Shown here: positions 6,361-13,325 of the stretch, piece by piece
How positions within the stretch are numbered: position 1 is the stretch's first letter
How the letters are laid out: the number at the start of each line of letters is the position of its first letter
Source of the DNA: Candidatus Zambryskiibacteriota bacterium
Lineage (GTDB): Bacteria; Patescibacteriota; Minisyncoccia; Phycocordibacterales; DATDWN01
DNA length: 23,224 nt
Assembly: GCA_016202965.1 (NCBI GenBank)
Contig: JACQNQ010000038.1
Location: 1 to 23,224, forward strand
Direction: 5' to 3'
Position numbers and translations under genes: made by a program
Notes under the pieces: generated by a model
What the model was told of the DNA's origin: nothing
Databases searched by the model: none
Seen by the model: the letters and a program-made list of their open reading frames with translations, nothing else

Positions 6361-6482
6361 AACTTCCAAAATTGGCGAACTCCTTGCTACCAATTTTGAA
6401 ATTCTCCTCACCTGTGCACTCAGGCAGGCTCGGATTCTTTCAAAATTCTCGCGGCGGATTTCATCCAATTTGTGAAAGTTTT
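6359..6482 (-). repeat. 125-bp palindromic element, copy C (diverged)
   Basis: Termini AAAACTT and AAGTTTT; with flanks CTAAAACTT / AAGTTTTAG they are perfect. Read on the minus strand it keeps ACTTTCA, TTGGATGAAATCCGC, GGAG and CGCCAA...TTGGAAGT of copies A and B but differs in the middle, where CCTG...CAGG forms the apical stem. It overlaps the stop codon of the preceding gene. Confidence 0.75.
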
Positions 6483-6552
6483 AGCAACTGAAGTAATTTA
6501 ATCGGTTCTAAAATTTTGCTTTGAGAACTGCACTCAAATTATGAAAGTTTAC

Positions 6553-6578
6553 AAAAAACTCCCGAGAGGGAGTTTTTT
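6553..6578 (+). terminator. Intrinsic terminator
   Basis: AAAAAACTCCC (6553-6563), loop GAGA, GGGAGTTTTTT (6568-6578): an 11-bp perfect stem with a T tract. It lies in the 274-base gap after the channel-like gene, which otherwise holds element copy C and the promoter region of the receiver gene (TATACT at 6584-6589). Confidence 0.85.
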
Positions 6579-6634
6579 GTTAATATACTTGCATTTTTAT
6601 TCGCAGCAGGTAATATCTTTTATAGGAGGATTTT

Positions 6635-6982
6635 ATGAAGAAAGTTCTGATCGTCGAGGATGATTCAGATTGGCAGTCAATATGGAAGCGCAAACTTGAG
6701 GGCAAGATCCAGACAATAACAGCATCTTCTGTTGAGGAGGGTGAGCGGTTATTCAATGAGAATCCTGATGTGGATGCAATTGTCATGGATGCTTGTCTAT
6801 CTGGAGAGGAACCGGATACACCCCCTCTTGTAACCAAGATCAGACAGACTTTTAATGGTCCTATGATTGCTGCATCAGGCAGTTCCACCTTTCGACAATG
6901 TCTGAAAAGTTACGGATGTGACTATGAATCAAAAAAACACAATGTCTCGGACAAAGTCCTAGAAATTCTTGGTGTCAGTTAA
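6635..6982 (+). CDS. Stand-alone response-regulator receiver protein
   Basis: A 115-aa CheY-like receiver domain with nothing attached. MKKVLIVEDDSDW supplies the acidic pair (Asp9/Asp10 region). AIVMDACLSGEEPD holds the phospho-acceptor Asp. MIAASGSS carries the conserved Ser/Thr after beta-4, and YESKKH carries the conserved Lys after beta-5. Such proteins switch by phosphorylation from a histidine kinase; no kinase is encoded nearby. AGGAGG lies a few bases before the ATG, and terminators stand on both sides (6553-6578, 6981-7014), so it is a single-gene unit. Confidence 0.85.
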   Translation: MKKVLIVEDDSDWQSIWKRKLEGKIQTITASSVEEGERLFNENPDVDAIVMDACLSGEEPDTPPLVTKIRQTFNGPMIAASGSSTFRQCLKSYGCDYESKKHNVSDKVLEILGVS

Positions 6983-7014
6983 CCCGCCAGCAAAAAACCG
7001 CCTGCGGGTTTTTT
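6981..7014 (+). terminator. Terminator of the receiver gene
   Basis: AACCCGC (6981-6987) can pair with GCGGGTT (7004-7010), or AAAAAACCGC with GCGGGTTTTTT. Both are followed by a T run. It overlaps the stop codon. Confidence 0.75.
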
Positions 7015-7096
7015 GCTATTTAAAAAGAAAAAATACATAACAAGCATATATGCCAATCACTTACGACCGTGAGCAGTTGGTGTAGAGAGAAATAAA

Positions 7097-7148
7097 TCTC
7101 AAATTATACCTTGTATCCGCGATCGCGGATACAAGGTATAATTTGAGA
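7097..7148. repeat. Perfect 52-bp palindrome without loop
   Basis: The two 26-base halves (7097-7122 and 7123-7148) are exact reverse complements, centred on GCGATCGC. Each half carries TATAAT facing outward (7137-7142 on plus, 7108-7103 on minus). It lies in the 200-base gap between the receiver and SIMPL genes. The rest of that gap (7015-7096) shows nothing recognisable. Confidence 0.9.
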
Positions 7149-7173
7149 CTGAAAAAGAAAATTTAACTTATGA

Positions 7174-7179
7174 TATAAT
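7174..7179 (+). promoter_or_regulatory. Extended -10 promoter of the SIMPL gene, predicted leaderless
   Basis: TGATATAAT: a TG-extended perfect -10 (7174-7179) with six bases to ATG at 7186. No -35 is recognisable, as expected for extended -10 promoters. Confidence 0.6.
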
Positions 7180-7185
7180 GTAATT

Positions 7186-7986
7186 ATGGAAAATTTTTTG
7201 GACACAAATCAAAAGAAAAAACTTTTTAAGTCGCTACTTGCCGTTTTTATCTTGCTCTCTGTTTTTCTCGGCATTGAATCAATAAATGCCATTAAAGAAT
7301 TTTCATACATAGGACGCGGAACAATTGCCGCAAATGTCATTTCGGTCACTGGCAAAGGAGAAGTCGTGGCAATTCCGGATAAAGGAATGTTTTCTTTTTC
7401 TGCGGTAGAGCAGGCAAAGACGGTAGAAGACGCTCAAAGCAAAGCAAGCGCAAAAATAAACGCTATTATTGATGCTCTGAAAAAACTTAGCATAGAAGAA
7501 AAAGACATCAAAACCACCGGATATAATTCTTATCCAAAATATGACTATGTTACGGACCAAATTTGCTCGGGAGGATATTGCCGTCCGAGTAAGCAGATTT
7601 TGATCGGTTATGAAGTCAGTCAGACAATCTCTGTAAAGATCAGAAAGACAGCGGATGCCGGTTTAGCACTTTCAAAAGTAGGAGAACTCAGTGCTTCAAA
7701 CATAAGCAGTCTTGATTTTGTGATTGATAATATGGAAGCAGTCCAGGCGCAAGCCCGTGACAAAGCTATTGCCGACGCAAAAGCCAAAGCCAAAGTTCTT
7801 GCCAAATCTCTCGGAGTCAATTTGTCAAAAATCATAAATTTTGAAGAAGGAAACAGTCAACCGCCCGTCTACTACGCTAATGCTCTGGGAAGCAAAGCAG
7901 TGGAAGTTAAATCTCAAGTCCCGCAAGTACCGGTTGGAGAGAATACTGTTACTTCCAATGTGACCTTGACTTACGAAATACAATAG
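7186..7986 (+). CDS. SIMPL domain (DUF541) protein
   Basis: A 266-aa protein. The hydrophobic N-terminal segment (SLLAVFILLSVFLGIESINA, residues about 16-35) is an anchor or signal peptide. The SIMPL/DUF541 domain (PF04402) follows: VISVTGKGEVVAIPDKGMFS, then AEQ-type helix NAIIDALKKLSIEEKDIKTT, YNSYPKYDY, IGYEVSQTISVKIRK and AQARDKAIADAKAKAKVLAK. The family is periplasmic or cell-surface, forms ring-like oligomers in some members, and is of unclear biochemical role. In this lineage it would be surface exposed. A terminator follows at 8001-8021. Confidence 0.85.
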   Translation: MENFLDTNQKKKLFKSLLAVFILLSVFLGIESINAIKEFSYIGRGTIAANVISVTGKGEVVAIPDKGMFSFSAVEQAKTVEDAQSKASAKINAIIDALKKLSIEEKDIKTTGYNSYPKYDYVTDQICSGGYCRPSKQILIGYEVSQTISVKIRKTADAGLALSKVGELSASNISSLDFVIDNMEAVQAQARDKAIADAKAKAKVLAKSLGVNLSKIINFEEGNSQPPVYYANALGSKAVEVKSQVPQVPVGENTVTSNVTLTYEIQ

Positions 7987-8000
7987 AGTAATATGGTGGT

Positions 8001-8021
8001 AATCCCCCCGAGGGGTTTTTT
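8001..8021 (+). terminator. Terminator after the SIMPL gene
   Basis: CCCC-CCGA-GGGG (8004-8015) followed by TTTTTT. Confidence 0.75.
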
Positions 8022-8043
8022 AATAAATTAACGAGTAAGCGAG

Positions 8044-8049
8044 TATAAA
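8044..8049 (+). promoter_or_regulatory. -10 box of the secE operon
   Basis: TATAAA eight bases before the secE ATG at 8058, consistent with a leaderless or nearly leaderless mRNA. No -35 or SD was recognised. Confidence 0.4.
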
Positions 8050-8057
8050 AATCAATC

Positions 8058-8237
8058 ATGTCGTTAATAACATATTTAAAAGAGACACAAGGAGAATTGA
8101 AACACGTATCTTGGCCGACTAAAAACCAAGCTGTTGTTTTTACTATTGTTGTTGTTCTAATTTCAATCTTCGTTTCATTTTTTCTGGGATTTTTTGATTA
8201 TATATTTAAATTGATTTTGCAAAAATTCGTCATTTAA
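8058..8237 (+). CDS. secE: Preprotein translocase subunit SecE
   Basis: A 59-aa protein of the short single-helix SecE type. An amphipathic N-terminal helix carries the conserved KETQGELKHVSWPTKNQ motif (the family signature is E-L-x-K-V-x-W-P-T), followed by one transmembrane helix (VVFTIVVVLISIFVSFFLG). SecE clamps SecY in the membrane. The position directly before nusG is the classic bacterial arrangement, with five bases between the two genes. Confidence 0.92.
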   Translation: MSLITYLKETQGELKHVSWPTKNQAVVFTIVVVLISIFVSFFLGFFDYIFKLILQKFVI

Positions 8238-8242
8238 ATTTT

Positions 8243-8788
8243 ATGAGTAAGCAACAATTACACGACTCACGAAACTGGTATGTTATTCACACTTACGCCG
8301 GGTACGAAAACGCAGTGATGCGTAATCTCAAGCAACGTATAGAATCTTTGGGCATGGAGGATAAAATTTTCAATGTTATTGTTCCGACCGAAAAGAAAAT
8401 AAAAATAAAAGGCGGAAAGCGGGTGGAAGAGGAGGAAAAAATTTATCCCGGATATATTTTGGTGGATATGATTGTGACCGATGATTCTTGGTTTGTGGTC
8501 AGAAATACCCCGCGTGTAACCGGCTTCGTCGGCTCCGGTGTTTATCCGGTGCCGATAGAAAAGAAGGAGATTGAAGAGCTTTTCTCCAGAATGGATGCCG
8601 GCGGAGCCAAACACAAAATTGACCTGGCAGTAAATGACGCCGTTTTAATCACCGACGGTCCGTTCAAGGAGCTTGAAGGCAAGGTCAGCGGAGTGGATGA
8701 GGAAAGAGGCAAGGTTAAGGTCCTCGTCGCTATGTTCGGCCGGGAGACACCAGTTGAATTAGATTTTTTACAAGTCAAGAAGATTTAA
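8243..8788 (+). CDS. nusG: Transcription termination/antitermination factor NusG
   Basis: A 181-aa protein. The NGN domain is clear: NWYVIHTYAGYENAVMRNLK, then EKIYPGYILVDMIVTDDSWF and VRNTPRVTGFVGSG. The C-terminal KOW domain reads VLITDGPFKELEGKVSGVDE, then GKVKVLVAMFGRETPVELDF. NusG travels with RNA polymerase, reduces pausing and couples to ribosomes or Rho. It has no SD and is translated just after secE. Directly behind it a GxxExxY cassette interrupts the usual nusG-rplK junction. Confidence 0.96.
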   Translation: MSKQQLHDSRNWYVIHTYAGYENAVMRNLKQRIESLGMEDKIFNVIVPTEKKIKIKGGKRVEEEEKIYPGYILVDMIVTDDSWFVVRNTPRVTGFVGSGVYPVPIEKKEIEELFSRMDAGGAKHKIDLAVNDAVLITDGPFKELEGKVSGVDEERGKVKVLVAMFGRETPVELDFLQVKKI

Positions 8789-8794
8789 CACGCC

Positions 8795-9246
8795 AATCTA
8801 CGAATATCACTAATGCCACCAATAAATTATGAAAAAGAAAGTAGAACTTATATATCCCGAACTGTCTTATATTATTACTGGCCTACTTTTTAAAGTGCAT
8901 AGTGCGATTGGTCAATTTGGTAGAGAGAAACAATATGGTAATATGCTTCAGAATTTACTTTTAGAATCAGGACTTATGTTTGAGAGAGAAAAAGCTTTAC
9001 CAATAGATGGTTTAACAAATAGGTTTACAAATAAAGTAGATTTTGCTATAAACAATCTTGTATTACTAGATTTGAAAGCAAAGCCAATTGTTACAAAAGA
9101 AGACTTTGCTCAAATGAAAAGATATCTTGATGCTGGAGGTTATAAACTTGGTTTAATTGCCAATTTTCACCAAAAATTTTTGAAACCAGTTAGAGTCGTT
9201 AGAGCAGTTTAGTATTTATTAGCGGCATTAGTAAAATTCGCGGATT
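8795..9246. mobile_element. Putative 452-bp GxxExxY cassette with inverted-repeat ends
   Basis: The ends at 8795-8827 and 9214-9246 are inverted repeats matching at 27 of 33 positions, both built around ACTAATGCC and AATAAAT. They enclose exactly one gene, the GxxExxY protein. The unit sits between nusG and rplK, which are normally adjacent. No target duplication was recognised. Confidence 0.6.
8829..9212 (+). CDS. GxxExxY family protein (PD-(D/E)XK-like)
   Basis: A 127-aa protein. LIYPELSYIITGLLFKVHSA and FGREKQYGNML give the GxxExxY signature, here with Gly shifted by one position. Then come FEREKALPI, KVDFAINNLVLLDLKAK and QMKRYLDAGGYKLGLIANFH. The spacing of Asp in VDFAI and (D)LK in LLDLKAK fits the PD-(D/E)XK nuclease fold to which the family (PF13366) is assigned. 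The biochemical role is not established. Its A/T-rich codon use differs from nusG and rplK. It is flanked by inverted repeats and so probably arrived as a cassette. Confidence 0.85.
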   Translation: MKKKVELIYPELSYIITGLLFKVHSAIGQFGREKQYGNMLQNLLLESGLMFEREKALPIDGLTNRFTNKVDFAINNLVLLDLKAKPIVTKEDFAQMKRYLDAGGYKLGLIANFHQKFLKPVRVVRAV

Positions 9247-9256
9247 AGTGAGTCAT

Positions 9257-9676
9257 ATGAAAAAGATTACAAAAAAATTGAAGTTGGTTATTGAGGCGGG
9301 CAAAGCCACTCCCGCTCCTCCTATCGGTCCGGCACTCGGTCAGGCTGGTATTGCTATCGGCGAATTTGTCAAGCAGTTTAACGATGCCACAAAAAGTATG
9401 ACGGGAGATGTTGTACCCGTGGATATTTCCGTCTATGAAGACCGCACATTTTCTTTTGTTTTAAAAACTCCTCCGGCCTCGTCTCTTATTTTGAAAGCTC
9501 TGGGTAAAGAAAAAGGTTCCGGCAAAAACACTGTTTCCAAAATCGGCACTATCACCAAAACCCAACTGAAAGAAATTGCCGAGAAAAAAATGCCCGACTT
9601 GAACGCCAACGACATTGACGCGGCCATAAAAATCATTGCCGGTTCTGCAAGAAGCATGGGTGTAGACATCAAATAG
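9257..9676 (+). CDS. rplK: Large ribosomal subunit protein L11
   Basis: A 139-aa protein starting MKKITKKLKLVIEAGKATPA. A GTG nine bases upstream is in frame but lies next to the cassette end. Hallmarks are PAPPIGPALGQAGIAIGEFV (N-terminal domain binding thiostrepton and EF-G) and, in the rRNA-binding C-terminal domain, GSGKNTVSKIGTITKTQL and AIKIIAGSARSMGVDI. L11 shapes the GTPase centre with 23S rRNA. The partner gene rplA (L1), usually next, is absent; a nucleoside-enzyme gene with its own promoter follows. Confidence 0.96.
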   Translation: MKKITKKLKLVIEAGKATPAPPIGPALGQAGIAIGEFVKQFNDATKSMTGDVVPVDISVYEDRTFSFVLKTPPASSLILKALGKEKGSGKNTVSKIGTITKTQLKEIAEKKMPDLNANDIDAAIKIIAGSARSMGVDIK

Positions 9677-9690
9677 CAATACTCTATAAT
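9663..9690 (+). promoter_or_regulatory. Promoter of the deoxyribosyltransferase-like gene, predicted leaderless
   Basis: TAGACA (9663-9668), 16-bp spacer, perfect TATAAT (9685-9690), six bases, ATG at 9697. It overlaps the 3' end of rplK. Confidence 0.6.
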
Positions 9691-9696
9691 AGGGAT

Positions 9697-10149
9697 ATGC
9701 GGAGAATATATATTGGATGCTCACTAACCCATTCACCTCAAGAGTTTAAGGATCTAGTTCTAAACCTCAAAGAAAAATTGAAGGGAGAGTATGAAGTTTT
9801 TGAATTTCTTGGACTGGAGAAGGGGACAGCGACTGATGTGTATCACGAAGATGTTGGAAGATGTGTTGCCAGATGCGATTTGTTTGTAGCCATATGCGAC
9901 CATTCATCGCTTGGTCTTGGATATGAAATGGCAACCGCCTTGGAAAAATACAGCAAGCCGACTCTCGGCCTTGGACACGAAGATTCCAATATAAGTCGTC
10001 TCGTTATCGGCATTGACCATCCAATGTATGAATTTAGACGATACAAAACTCTAGATGAAATCATTTTATTTATAAAAGAAAAAGAGTTGAAACATTTCAA
10101 ACCAGTTGCTTCTGCTGAAATTTGCGAGACAGATGTTTGCGCTGTGTAA
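9697..10149 (+). CDS. Nucleoside 2-deoxyribosyltransferase-like protein
   Basis: A 150-aa Rossmann-like protein. RRIYIGCSLTHSPQEF opens the fold with a first beta strand and nucleotide-site loop. DVYHEDVGRCVARCDLFVAI is followed by GLGYEMATALEKYSKPTLGL, which is the 'aD.vvA......GtG.E.g.A...gkPv' pattern of the PF05014 family (nucleoside 2-deoxyribosyltransferase / 2'-deoxynucleoside 5'-phosphate N-hydrolase DNPH1). The Glu in GYEMA would be the catalytic nucleophile. These enzymes swap or release bases of deoxynucleosides or deoxynucleotides. The C-terminal 15 residues carry two Cys (EICETDVCAV). It is followed after six bases by a HAD phosphatase gene, so the two probably share an mRNA. Confidence 0.7.
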   Translation: MRRIYIGCSLTHSPQEFKDLVLNLKEKLKGEYEVFEFLGLEKGTATDVYHEDVGRCVARCDLFVAICDHSSLGLGYEMATALEKYSKPTLGLGHEDSNISRLVIGIDHPMYEFRRYKTLDEIILFIKEKELKHFKPVASAEICETDVCAV

Positions 10150-10155
10150 AACTGT

Positions 10156-10761
10156 ATGATTAAAACCATCATCTTTGATATAGGCGGGGTAGTTACTGAC
10201 ACAGACTTTGAAGCTATTCATTCAAGTTTTGCGACAAAAATAGGAATCTCACCTGATGTAATTATAAATTATGTCAATGAGAAAAAAGATGATTTGCTTC
10301 TTGGCAATATATCTTTTGAGCAATTCTGGAAAGAGATGAAAGACGCTGGCGGTACATCCAATACAGACTACAAAGCTTTGTGGATTGCTGAAGGCATAAA
10401 ACATCGAGAAGTTAATAAAGGGCTACTTGGTGTAATAGAAAAATTAAGAAAACATTATTTAGTTGGGGCACTTACCAACTTAACCGAATCACGTTTTATT
10501 CTTGATGAACAAATGGATTTATACTCGCACTTTGATTATGCCGTCTTGTCTTACGAAGAACATTTGAAAAAACCTGATTTCGCCTTTTACAACATCGCTC
10601 TTTCCAGAGCATCTGCCAAGCCGGAAGAAGCCATTTTTATCGATGATAAAGAAAAATGCACTATTCCAGCCGAACAGCTTGGCATGAAAAGTATTTTGTA
10701 TAAATATCCCGATAATGACGCGCTAATATATAATTTACATCAGTTGGGAGTTTCATTATAA
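10156..10761 (+). CDS. HAD-family hydrolase (subfamily IA phosphatase)
   Basis: A 201-aa protein. Motif I is IIFDIGGVVTD (nucleophile Asp; the second Asp of DxD is Gly, as in YihX-like members). A helical cap comes from about residues 20-85. Motif II is LVGALTNLTE (Thr), motif III Lys in HLKKPDFAFY, and motif IV IFIDDKEKC. Typical substrates are sugar phosphates or nucleotides. The position behind a deoxyribosyltransferase-like gene hints at nucleotide or deoxyribose-phosphate metabolism, but specificity cannot be read from sequence. The stop codon overlaps the convergent TS-like gene by six bases. Confidence 0.82.
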   Translation: MIKTIIFDIGGVVTDTDFEAIHSSFATKIGISPDVIINYVNEKKDDLLLGNISFEQFWKEMKDAGGTSNTDYKALWIAEGIKHREVNKGLLGVIEKLRKHYLVGALTNLTESRFILDEQMDLYSHFDYAVLSYEEHLKKPDFAFYNIALSRASAKPEEAIFIDDKEKCTIPAEQLGMKSILYKYPDNDALIYNLHQLGVSL

Positions 10762-13188
10762 TCTATACGCGACGTAGTATATGGCCATTGCGCCAAGGTT
10801 TACGGAAAGATTGTTTGCGAATTGCGTTGAAAGATAATTGACCAGTTTTTTGTCTTCCTCAAGATTTTTTAAAGAGCGATTCATAAAAACAGCAGTAGCG
10901 TAAAACTTTCCTCCGAAAACATTTCCTTGGTAGAAAACTAAAAGGTCTCCCTGTGGGTCGGATTCTCCGGCGTAGTATTCCGACAGCACCGGGTTATTAT
11001 GCATACTACCTTTTTCTTTCAAATAGTTGACGGCTTTTTCCAGCGTATCAATACCTCTGTAATTTTTTATGCGGTTCAATATAGGCGATATATCGCCTAT
11101 ATTTGTTTCCTTTTGCATGTCGCCCAAAAAATAGGCAACTCCACCGGCTACTTCCGGTTTTTTTGTATTGTTGTCTAACCGGTATGGTCCGGATGTCGTG
11201 TTCAAATCTCCAACAGGTTTTGACGGCTCACCCAAAATTTTTTTGGTTCTCTGCTCTTCGGTCAAAAGCAAAATGTTCGCTCTATTGGAGAGCATATACA
11301 TATCGCCCGACACTAGTCCCAGGCCTTGGCGAATAGTGGTGTCATACGCGTCAAATAATCCGAATATGTTTTCAGGATAAGCATTTACTGCATTGTGCGC
11401 TCTGGCTATATGGAAAGAGTGCAATTTATCGTTTTGAACAAAAAATATGTCGTGAGTCAGGCATGGGTCGTGAGTGTATTTCTTTTTACCCGTATCCTTG
11501 TCGATATACGAGGTCATATCTGTGGCTGGGTCAAATCGTTGAATAATTGTGGCTCTGGAAGAATCTTTTTTAAAAGTACCAATACTTTTTAGTAATTGGT
11601 CAAAACCAAAATGAACTCTGGTGCGTTGCCCATACGAATATGAACCGTCGTGGTCAAAACGCAAAAGCTCGGCTTTATATTTTTCCCGCACTGTTTTGGA
11701 ATCCTGGTCTCCTTGGCGATATATTGCCGGCATTGACTCAAGCGCTTCTACCGCGTTTCTGTAGATTGCAAGTTTTGATGCGGACCGAGCCAGTCCCTTC
11801 CACGAATCGCCATGTTCCTCTGTTATGCCTTTTGTATAAATGCCTCGCAGGACACTTTTATGGACGTCCAGAAAACTGTCCCCCTCAACTATTATAGAAG
11901 GAAGAGTCTCTTTGTTTATTTTAAATATGGCGCTGAAGTCCTGGATAAATGAGTAGCCAAAATGTGCCGCGATAGCCGCTCGACCAAGTTGTGTGCCTAT
12001 GTCCATACGATGCAGAATGTCCATCTCATAGTTTTCAAAACGATTTTCCCGAGCAAGGCGTTCGGCTATAGCGGGGAACTTTGTTGAGAGTAGTTCAAAA
12101 ACGGCCTCACAAACATCAAAAGCCAGACACATGGCCGATATTTTATTTCCGCGAGTGTTTATCTTGTAGTAATATCGCTTGTCTGTGATCAAATGCACGG
12201 CTGGTTCAAGCGGTATTTGTATACTCCCTACAATGTTATTTTCGGCAACAAAAGGCGGGATTGAAACATCATTAAAAATCTCCGTGCTTACTCTGCCCAG
12301 TTCCGCACCGAGAATTATTTGGTCAATCGGTGATATTAGATTTTTATCTTCCCCGATATATTTCATCAAAGAATATTCCAAGATAAACGGGTCGTCTCCG
12401 ATTATAAAAAATTTTTTACCTGCCTGCGCAGGCAGGTCGCCAAGTTCAATATCTAAACGAAGATTTTTATTTTGTCGCGATACTCTGAATGAAGTATTAA
12501 AGACAGTGTCTAAATTGTCCAACTCTATTTTTGGCGGTTGCAAATGTTGAAAATCAATCGGGTCAAGTTCTGCCGGAGTTTTTTTGTCTTGCGGAGCTTT
12601 GGCAATGGCTTTAATCAATTTGTTTAGTGAATCAAAATATATTTTATCTTTTGAATTTATTTCAACGACAGTATTGTAGACACTCCGGTCCACTTTTGGT
12701 TTGAGATATGAAAGGTAATTTTTTATTATTTCCGGACTTTTTTCATTTTTGTGCATAAAGGCCGGGATGACGATAATTTCTTCCTTAAATAAATTAAAAA
12801 TTTTTTCGTTTATGTTCGGGAAGTGAAATGACGCTCCAACTCCGCCGATTATATAATTTCCAGTTTGGTTTTTATCAAAACCGGCTAGAATGGCTTGAAG
12901 CAAATTTGTTCCCGGGGCAAAAGTCACAGACTCTTCGGAAAACAAGACAAGATATTTCAGCGTTGGATGGACCAGTGAATTGATAATCATTCTTTCCGTT
13001 CCGTCACGGCTAACGATAACCGTACCGAGAACCGAGACATGAGAACGCAAATCCATCTCTATTTCGTTTACGATTTGTCCGGGAGCCGAGGTGTTTGTGC
13101 AAATACCAATCTCGCCGCCCGTGCCTTCAGGAGGAGTTAGTAATATCGCTTCTACTAGCGGGAATTGTTGTTTTGTTGCTATTTTCAT
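10756..13188 (-). CDS. MtrA-like / thymidylate-synthase-like fusion protein (810 aa)
   Basis: Residues 1 to about 150 resemble the MtrA/DUF4346 type of fold (EIEMDLRSHVSVLGTVIVSR, LVHPTLKYLVLFSEESVTFA, PGTNLLQAILAGFDKN). Residues about 430-660 resemble thymidylate synthase: LPSIIVEGDSFLDV, YSYGQRTRVHFGFDQLLKSI, SSRATIIQRFDP, then DPCLTHDIFFV with the candidate catalytic Cys576, FHIARAHNAV (Arg596, phosphate-binding position) and AYPENIFGL (Asn607, the base-reading Asn). In canonical TS the residue after RS is Asp; here it is Asn599. The middle (220-430) and C-terminal 150 residues are not recognised. TS-type enzymes methylate or hydroxymethylate dUMP/dCMP using folate, so the product here may be dTMP or a modified pyrimidine nucleotide. 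It lies behind the cytidine deaminase gene, separated by repeat D. Two perfect palindromes lie in frame inside the gene. Confidence 0.6.
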   Translation of the reverse strand: MKIATKQQFPLVEAILLTPPEGTGGEIGICTNTSAPGQIVNEIEMDLRSHVSVLGTVIVSRDGTERMIINSLVHPTLKYLVLFSEESVTFAPGTNLLQAILAGFDKNQTGNYIIGGVGASFHFPNINEKIFNLFKEEIIVIPAFMHKNEKSPEIIKNYLSYLKPKVDRSVYNTVVEINSKDKIYFDSLNKLIKAIAKAPQDKKTPAELDPIDFQHLQPPKIELDNLDTVFNTSFRVSRQNKNLRLDIELGDLPAQAGKKFFIIGDDPFILEYSLMKYIGEDKNLISPIDQIILGAELGRVSTEIFNDVSIPPFVAENNIVGSIQIPLEPAVHLITDKRYYYKINTRGNKISAMCLAFDVCEAVFELLSTKFPAIAERLARENRFENYEMDILHRMDIGTQLGRAAIAAHFGYSFIQDFSAIFKINKETLPSIIVEGDSFLDVHKSVLRGIYTKGITEEHGDSWKGLARSASKLAIYRNAVEALESMPAIYRQGDQDSKTVREKYKAELLRFDHDGSYSYGQRTRVHFGFDQLLKSIGTFKKDSSRATIIQRFDPATDMTSYIDKDTGKKKYTHDPCLTHDIFFVQNDKLHSFHIARAHNAVNAYPENIFGLFDAYDTTIRQGLGLVSGDMYMLSNRANILLLTEEQRTKKILGEPSKPVGDLNTTSGPYRLDNNTKKPEVAGGVAYFLGDMQKETNIGDISPILNRIKNYRGIDTLEKAVNYLKEKGSMHNNPVLSEYYAGESDPQGDLLVFYQGNVFGGKFYATAVFMNRSLKNLEEDKKLVNYLSTQFANNLSVNLGAMAIYYVAYRL
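11078..11103. repeat. 26-bp perfect palindrome inside the TS-like gene
   Basis: The two 13-base halves, centred on 11090/11091 (GCGATATATCGC core), are exact complements. On the coding strand they encode part of TNIGDISPILNR. Confidence 0.8.
12418..12437. repeat. 20-bp perfect palindrome inside the TS-like gene
   Basis: ACCTGCCTGCGCAGGCAGGT, self-complementary over 20 bases. It is translated as LPAQAG between two predicted strands, and a related CAGGCAGG word occurs in element C (6420-6428). Confidence 0.85.
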
Positions 13189-13196
13189 TTTGTTTT

Positions 13197-13325
13197 TTAT
13201 GACTTAGGGAGATGGATGCAGTTCGCGAAGCAAGCAATTTTTCTGACCAAGCTGTAGTAGACCTACTGCGCGTGGAAGAAAAATTGTAAAGCGACAAAGA
13301 AATGCGCCATATGCGTAAGTCATAA
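13197..13325 (+). repeat. 125-bp palindromic element, copy D
   Basis: Termini TTATGACTTA and TAAGTCATAA are perfect complements, although they differ from the AGAACTT/AAGTTCT ends of A and B. The interior shares GGATGCA, TTCGCGAAGCAAGCAATTTT, GACCAAGC, CCTACTGCGCGTGGA and GCGACAAAGAAATGCGCC with copy A. It fills the gap between the deaminase and TS-like genes and overlaps the deaminase stop codon. Confidence 0.85.
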
